Assembly: GCF_001693815.1 (NCBI RefSeq)
Contig: NZ_MBQD01000024.1
Span: forward strand, 154,189 to 218,188
Source of the DNA: Tessaracoccus lapidicaptus
GTDB taxonomy: Bacteria; Actinomycetota; Actinomycetes; Propionibacteriales; Propionibacteriaceae
DNA length: 64,000 bases
Direction of reading: 5' to 3'
The notes under the pieces are model-generated. The model searched no databases. It had not been told where the DNA came from and saw only the letters and a program-made list of their open reading frames with translations. Within the stretch, counting starts at the first letter, position 1, and each line of letters starts with the position of its first letter. The position numbers were made by a program, and so were the translations under genes. This document shows, in pieces, positions 59,896-64,000 of this stretch.

Positions 59896-60205
59896 AGCTG
59901 ACGGCAGCCTGTCCTGGGGGAACGCCTGGGGTGGGTGGGAGCAGCCGTGACAAAGTCAGGACGGTCCAGTACTACCGGATGGGCCGTGTCTGGTGAGCAA
60001 GACGGGAAGGTGTACGAGAGGAACCGGTGTCGTAAAGCCTCTTAATCGTCGCCCAGCTCTAACCCGGTGGATCGGGGCTGGTTTGCGGTGCGTAACCGCT
60101 TGTCGGGGCCGTCGCTGATGGTCGTGGCGGGTGGGGAACTGTCGGAACGGTGGTATGTGTCGGGTACGGACCCTCAGCCAGCGGGAAGGGGCGCTTCGCG
60201 CCGCA
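59896..60205. other. 310-base stretch without a recognised gene
   Basis: Lower in GC than its surroundings and without a coding frame I trust on either strand. Contains CGTAAAGCCTCTTAATCG and several short GT-rich stretches. It could be the remains of an insertion sequence or an intron, or a non-coding RNA. I see no proof for any of these. Confidence 0.3.
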
Positions 60206-60211
60206 GCGGGC

Positions 60212-60391
60212 TCAACCAGCGGGGGTGGGTGAGGGCGACGGGGAGCCGATGCTGCCCCGGGCCGGCGCGCACTGGTTGTCGGTCAGAGTGGGCGCGGCCG
60301 TGTCCGTGACCACGATCGCGTAGTCCACGTCCTTGCACACCACCGACACCAGCTCCCCCGTGGCCGTCCCCCCGACGATCACTGCGGCCCT
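60212..60391 (-). pseudogene. Duplicated C-terminus of the beta-helix lipoprotein
   Basis: Reads RAAVIVGGTATGELVSVVCK, then DVDYAIVVTDTAAPTLTDNQC, and ends SPSPSPTPAG before a stop. It matches the last 59 residues of the lipoprotein at 57810-59171 with about three quarters of positions identical. The rest of the copy is missing: upstream of 60391 the sequence switches to an unrelated domain. Confidence 0.8.
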
Positions 60392-60625
60392 GATGGTGCC
60401 GTCGGGGTGCCCGACGCGGTGAGGGCGCCGTCGGCTGCGGTCCACGACCCGGTCTGCACGTCGTCGACCAGGCCCGGGCCGTCGTCGAAGGACTCGGTCA
60501 CGTCCAGCGTGATCTGCGGCGGCAGGACCGCGACGGACACGCTGTCGAACTTGCCGCGCGCCTGGTTGGAGCCCACGCCGACGAAGCCCTTGTTGAGACC
60601 GACCGCGACGCCGTCGATGATCGCG
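60392..60625 (-). pseudogene. Fragment of a ConA-like exoprotein domain
   Basis: Minus-strand frame reading TAIIDGVAVGLNKGFVGVGS, NQARGKFDSVSVAVLPPQ and ITLDVTESFDDGPGLVDDV. The VGLNKG-VGVGS-ARG-FD-V-V-VLPPQ pattern is the end of the same repeated domain type as at 59224-59796. It is open at both ends and fused to the lipoprotein fragment. Confidence 0.55.
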
Positions 60626-60750
60626 GTGCTCGGTCAGCAGCTCACCGCGGACCTCGCCTTCACCAAGACCGGCAGCGGCTTCACCGTCGCGGTCGCGCAC
60701 CTCGGCATGGTCTTCACCGCCGGCGGTGCCACGCTCGCCACCTTCACCGG
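60626..60750 (+). pseudogene. Oppositely oriented exoprotein fragment
   Basis: Plus-strand text IAVLGQQLTADLAFTKTGSG followed by FTVAVAHLGMVFTAGGATLATFTGT looks like one more domain of a large repetitive exoprotein. It ends exactly where a piece of the dispersed repeat begins (GCACGACACGCCATCGAACT at 60750). Bases 60770-60884 hold nothing recognised apart from the following gene's leader. Confidence 0.45.
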
Positions 60751-60884
60751 CACGACACGCCATCGAACTGCCTCCCGGACCCCGCAGATGGCGCCGAGAG
60801 CGAACTGCGCCGGACATGGGTGCTGCCCTCGAACCACCCTCAACTACAGTTGCCACACCCCGTCCCCCAGCTTTCGGAGAAGCG

Positions 60885-61622
60885 ATGCACACTCCCCCGA
60901 CGCGCCCGCGGGTCGCCGTCGTCGGCCGCGGCCGGCTGGGGTCCGCGCTCGTCCCGGCGCTCCGCGACGCGGGCTGGACCGTCGACGGTCCCCTCGGCCG
61001 CGACACCGCCCCGGACGGCGCCGACGTCGTCCTCCTCTGCGTACCGGACCGGGAGATCGCGACGGCGGCCGCTGCCCTCCCTCCCCGAAACGGTGTCCTC
61101 GTGGGCCACTGCTCGGGCGCCACCCCGCTCACCGCGCTGGCCCCGCACGAGGCGTTCGGCCTCCACCCACTGATGACCATCCCCGCCGGCGCCCCCACCC
61201 GCTTCGACGGCGCGACGGCGGGCGTCGCGGGCACCACCGCCCACGCCCTTGCCACGGCGCAGGACCTGGCCACCTCGCTCGGCATGCTGCCGTTCACCCT
61301 CGACGACGGCGCCCGCCCCGCCTACCACGCGGCGGCCTCCGTCGCGTCGAACTACCTGCTCACCGTTGAGGACCTGGCCGAGCGCCTCGCCGCCGTCGCA
61401 GGCGTCCCCCGTCAGGCCCTCGTCCCCCTGGTGCGTGCCACCGTCGACAACTGGGCGGCCCACGGCGCCGCGCGGGTCCTTACCGGCCCGATCGCGCGGA
61501 GCGACACCGCGACGGTCGCCCGGCAGCGCGCCGCCGTCGAAGCTGTGAGCCCCGCGGACCTGGACCTGTTCGACACCCTCGCGGCCGCCACCGGCCGCCT
61601 CGCCGGAAGGGGCGCCGCATGA
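60885..61622 (+). CDS. DUF2520 Rossmann-fold protein of the pantothenate operon
   Basis: Protein of 245 residues with a Rossmann N-terminus (RVAVVGRGRLGSALVPALRDAG) and an F420-reductase/ketopantoate-reductase-like fold (DUF2520). In mycobacteria the same gene (Rv3603c) precedes panC. A ketopantoate reductase or related role is suspected by context, since no panE or ilvC is nearby, but it is not shown. GGAGAAGCG precedes the ATG at 60885. Its stop overlaps the panC start (ATGA). Confidence 0.85.
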   Translation: MHTPPTRPRVAVVGRGRLGSALVPALRDAGWTVDGPLGRDTAPDGADVVLLCVPDREIATAAAALPPRNGVLVGHCSGATPLTALAPHEAFGLHPLMTIPAGAPTRFDGATAGVAGTTAHALATAQDLATSLGMLPFTLDDGARPAYHAAASVASNYLLTVEDLAERLAAVAGVPRQALVPLVRATVDNWAAHGAARVLTGPIARSDTATVARQRAAVEAVSPADLDLFDTLAAATGRLAGRGAA

Positions 61623-62461
61623 GGATCGTCCGCACCGTAGCCGAGCTCCGCGCCGCCCTCCGCGACGCCGGCCGCGTCGGCTTCGTCCCCACCATGGGCG
61701 CCCTCCACGACGGGCACCTCTCGCTCATCCGCGCGGCCCGCGCCGCCGTCGATACCGTCGTGACAAGCGTCTTCGTCAACCCGATGCAGTTCAACGACGC
61801 CCGCGACCTCGAGGCCTACCCCCGCGACGAGGCCCGCGACGCCGACCTCGCCGCATCCGCCGGCACCGACGTCCTCTTCGTGCCCTCCCCCGCCGAGATG
61901 TACCCCGACGGCTACGCCACCACCGTCAGCGTCCGTGGCGTCAGCGAGCCCCTCGAGGGTGCGCACCGGGGGGCCATCCACTTCGACGGCGTCGCAACCG
62001 TCGTCGCGAAGCTCCTCATCGCCGTGGCGCCCGACGTGGCGTACTTCGGGCAGAAGGACGCCCAGCAGGTCGCGGTTGTGCGGCGGCTGGTCGCTGATCT
62101 GGGGTTGCCCGTGGAGATCGCGGTCGTCCCGATCGTCCGGGAACCCGACGGCCTGGCGATGTCCAGTCGCAACGTCCGGCTGAGCGCGGCGGACCGGCCC
62201 CGGGCCCTCGCGCTCAAGGCCGGCCTCGACGCCGTCGCCGCGGCCCTGTCTGGGGGCGCCGCCGCACGCGACGCCGAGCGACGAGGCGCCGACGTCATGC
62301 GGCAGCAGGGCGTTGACCCGGAGTACCTCGCGCTCGTCGACCCCGCGACGTTCGCGCCGGCCGACGACCTCACCCGCCCGACCCTCGCCGTCGTCGCCGC
62401 CCACGTGGGCGACGTGCGGCTCATCGACAACCTGACCATCCCCGCCCGCGAGGAGGCCTGA
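61619..62461 (+). CDS. panC: Pantoate--beta-alanine ligase
   Basis: ATP-dependent ligase of 280 residues that joins pantoate and beta-alanine to give pantothenate. The nucleotidyl-transferase signature [19 protein letters not shown] (HDGH as the HxGH motif) lies near residue 22, and [41 protein letters not shown] and MSSRNVRLS follow as expected. It overlaps DUF2520 by 4 bases and panD by 1 base. Confidence 0.96.
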   Translation: MRIVRTVAELRAALRDAGRVGFVPTMGALHDGHLSLIRAARAAVDTVVTSVFVNPMQFNDARDLEAYPRDEARDADLAASAGTDVLFVPSPAEMYPDGYATTVSVRGVSEPLEGAHRGAIHFDGVATVVAKLLIAVAPDVAYFGQKDAQQVAVVRRLVADLGLPVEIAVVPIVREPDGLAMSSRNVRLSAADRPRALALKAGLDAVAAALSGGAAARDAERRGADVMRQQGVDPEYLALVDPATFAPADDLTRPTLAVVAAHVGDVRLIDNLTIPAREEA

Positions 62462-62862
62462 TGCAGCGCATCATGTTGAAGTCCAAGATCCACCGCGCCA
62501 CGGTGACCGACGCCGACCTGCACTACGTCGGCTCGATCACCATCGATCCCGAGCTGCTGAAAGCCGCCGACATCCTCGAGTACGAGCAGGTCAGCGTCGT
62601 CAACGTCGACAACGGCGCCCGGTTCGAGACCTACACCATCGCCGGCGAGCCCGGCTCGGGCCAGATGAAAGTCAACGGTGCGGCGGCCCGCCTGGTCCAC
62701 CGCGGCGACACCATCATCGTCATCTCGTACGGCCAGTACGAGGGCCCGGAGATCGCGTCGCACGAACCCGTCGTCGTGCACGTCGAGCGCGGCACGAACG
62801 CGATCGTCGAGGTCGACGCCGAGGTCGCAACGCTGCTCACCGAGCTCCCCGACCAGCGCTGA
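62461..62862 (+). CDS. panD: Aspartate 1-decarboxylase precursor
   Basis: Pyruvoyl enzyme of 133 residues that makes beta-alanine from aspartate. Self-cleavage occurs at Gly24-Ser25 (HYVGSITID), where the serine becomes the pyruvoyl group. Lys9 and Tyr58-type residues are present ([24 protein letters not shown]). The start overlaps the panC stop by one base. Beta-alanine thus feeds PanC directly. Confidence 0.96.
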   Translation: MQRIMLKSKIHRATVTDADLHYVGSITIDPELLKAADILEYEQVSVVNVDNGARFETYTIAGEPGSGQMKVNGAAARLVHRGDTIIVISYGQYEGPEIASHEPVVVHVERGTNAIVEVDAEVATLLTELPDQR

Positions 62863-62870
62863 GGCCGCCG

Positions 62871-63755
62871 ATGTCCGCCCGACCCCCGGTCCGCACCGCC
62901 GCCCACGGCCCCGCGCCCGTGACCCTCGCCGCCCTCGCGGCGAAGAAGCGCGCCGGCGAGAAGATCGTCATGGTCACTGCCTACGACTACCCGGGCGCGC
63001 TGGCGGCTGAAGAGGCTGGCGTCGACATCGTCCTCGTCGGCGATTCCGGCGCGATGACGGTACTCGGGTACCCCGACACCAATGAGGTGAGCGTCGACGA
63101 GATGCTCATGCTCACCGCCGCCGTGCGCCGCGGACTGCAGGCGCCGCTGCTGGTGGGAGACCTGCCGTTCGGGTCGTACGAGGACTCCGACGAGCAGGCC
63201 GTCGCGACCGCGCGCCGGTTCGTCGACGAGGCGGGCTGCGACGCCGTCAAGCTGGAGGGTGGAGGGCCCGGGTCGGTGTCGCGGGTGCGGGCGATCATCG
63301 CGGCGGGGATCCCGGTCATGGGGCACGTGGGCCTGACGCCGCAGTCAGCGGCCGAACTGGGCGGCTTCAAGGCGCAGGGCCGGACCGCGGAGTCCGCCCG
63401 TCGCGTGGCCGGCGAGGCGCTGGCCCTGCAGGATGCCGGGTGCTTCGCCGTCGTGTTCGAGGCGATCCCGGCGGCCGTCGCGGAGACGATCGTGGGGTCG
63501 ATGACGGCGGTGGTCATCGGCATCGGCGCCGGCCCCACCGTCGACGGTCAGGTGCTCGTGCTGCACGACCTGCTCGGCATGTCGTCGGGCGGCTCGGCGC
63601 GCTTCGTCAAGCGTTACGCCGACCTGCACACCGCGACCGTTGAGGGCCTGGCCACGTTCGCCGCGGAGGTCCGCGACGGCACCTACCCGGCGCCGGAGCA
63701 CTGCTACGGCATCCCCGACGACGAGTTGGCCGCCTTCCTCACTGTCCCCCGCTGA
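62871..63755 (+). CDS. panB: 3-methyl-2-oxobutanoate hydroxymethyltransferase
   Basis: Cytoplasmic enzyme of 294 residues producing ketopantoate from alpha-ketoisovalerate and methylene-tetrahydrofolate. Motifs: MVTAYDYPGALAAEEAGVDIVLVGDS (metal-binding Asp), VKLEGGGPG (catalytic region), PVMGHVGLTPQS and the late EAIPAAVAETI, IGIGAGPTVDGQVLVLHDLLG. Eight bases after panD, it completes the panC-panD-panB operon. Its stop codon is already part of the following repeat array. Confidence 0.96.
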   Translation: MSARPPVRTAAHGPAPVTLAALAAKKRAGEKIVMVTAYDYPGALAAEEAGVDIVLVGDSGAMTVLGYPDTNEVSVDEMLMLTAAVRRGLQAPLLVGDLPFGSYEDSDEQAVATARRFVDEAGCDAVKLEGGGPGSVSRVRAIIAAGIPVMGHVGLTPQSAAELGGFKAQGRTAESARRVAGEALALQDAGCFAVVFEAIPAAVAETIVGSMTAVVIGIGAGPTVDGQVLVLHDLLGMSSGGSARFVKRYADLHTATVEGLATFAAEVRDGTYPAPEHCYGIPDDELAAFLTVPR

Positions 63756-63761
63756 CGCCCT

Positions 63762-63866
63762 GGCGCCTGCCCCGGTCCCGACGCCTGCCCCCCGTCCGGA
63801 CGCCTGCCCCCCCGTCCCGACGCCTGCGCCCCGTCCCGACGCCTGCCTTCCTTCGCGACGCCTGCT
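63762..63866 (+). repeat. 19-bp GACGCCTGCC tandem array after panB
   Basis: Units at 63762, 63780, 63799, 63819, 63838 and 63857, 18-20 bases apart, consensus GACGCCTGCC plus a pyrimidine-rich linker often ending GTCCC. The same unit is found at 30866-31034. It might terminate or protect the pan mRNA. Confidence 0.75.
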
Positions 63867-63868
63867 CT

Positions 63869-64000
63869 CTAGTTGTACTGACCGGACAGGTTGGTCGAGG
63901 GATTGTGACGACACGATCTGAGTAGACGTGAGAAGGAGGACCCCCCGCGGTTGAGTGGAACTGCTCAAGGTATCCGCTCTCCAGGAAGGTCCTCCCGTGT
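63869..64000 (+). mobile_element. Probable left end of an IS481-like element (cut by window edge)
   Basis: The repeat array stops at CTAG (63869-63872), followed by TTGTACTGACCGGACAGG. Actinobacterial IS481 members insert at CTAG and have ends of this kind. Near the window edge GAGAAGGAGGACC and then AGGTCCTCCCGTGT lead to a GTG at 63997, where a transposase start would fit. The transposase itself is outside the window, so this rests on the end sequence only. Confidence 0.4.

Overview
The window is a stretch of chromosome from a very GC-rich actinobacterium. Several things point to Actinomycetota: a MurJ carrying a pseudokinase tail, a DUF6049 gene between cca and murJ, a LigD-type ligase, a DLW-39 micro-protein, a homologue of the mycothiol-linked Rv2466c family, a DUF2520 gene fused to the pan operon, and many TANNNT promoters placed 6-9 nt in front of a start codon (leaderless mRNAs). 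The DUF222/HNH gene and its dispersed repeats would fit Propionibacteriaceae, but that family assignment is an inference. No rRNA or tRNA gene was seen.

Layout. 1-10.2 kb is the conserved cell-envelope block: a class A penicillin-binding protein (cut by the window edge), a frameshifted small membrane gene, an MscS channel, then cca, DUF6049 and murJ. 10.2-15.8 kb holds ligD, a repeat island, and the glycerol operon glpF-glpK behind a palindrome-rich promoter. 15.8-23.5 kb has a YhgE/Pip protein with an MMPL pump, a divergent TetR gene, an MBL-fold hydrolase, galE and a DLW-39 micro-gene. 23.6-30.9 kb has a two-component system, an MFS carrier, a TerC protein, a lipoprotein transpeptidase and a paired SMR exporter. 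31-43.8 kb is metabolic and accessory: LLM oxidoreductase, DUF885 peptidase, an extensin-like lipoprotein, flavodoxin, a DsbA-like protein, a dicarboxylate symporter, fructosamine kinase with sirtuin, DUF808, a Gfo/Idh oxidoreductase, and a DUF4956-VTC-beta-helix lipoprotein operon. 44-52.8 kb has a TspO-like protein, a LAL regulator, a FAD/Rieske oxidoreductase, a 16-cysteine copper-storage-like protein and an acyl-CoA dehydrogenase.

52.9-60.9 kb is the unusual part. A DUF222/HNH gene sits between two long inverted arms built of dispersed repeats. Next comes a compact three-gene operon: a secreted beta-helix lipoprotein, an orphan contractile-tail sheath protein and an unknown protein. None of the other parts of a contractile injection machine is present. 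After it lies about 1.6 kb of scrambled remains of large exoproteins, including a second copy of the lipoprotein's C-terminus. 60.9-63.8 kb is the pantothenate operon (DUF2520-panC-panD-panB). The window ends in a 19-bp tandem repeat, apparently interrupted at a CTAG by the left end of an IS481-like element.

The best candidates for something undescribed are the sheath operon, the HNH inverted-repeat cassette, the MMPL protein with a degenerate ABC-ATPase-like tail, and the glpF control region.
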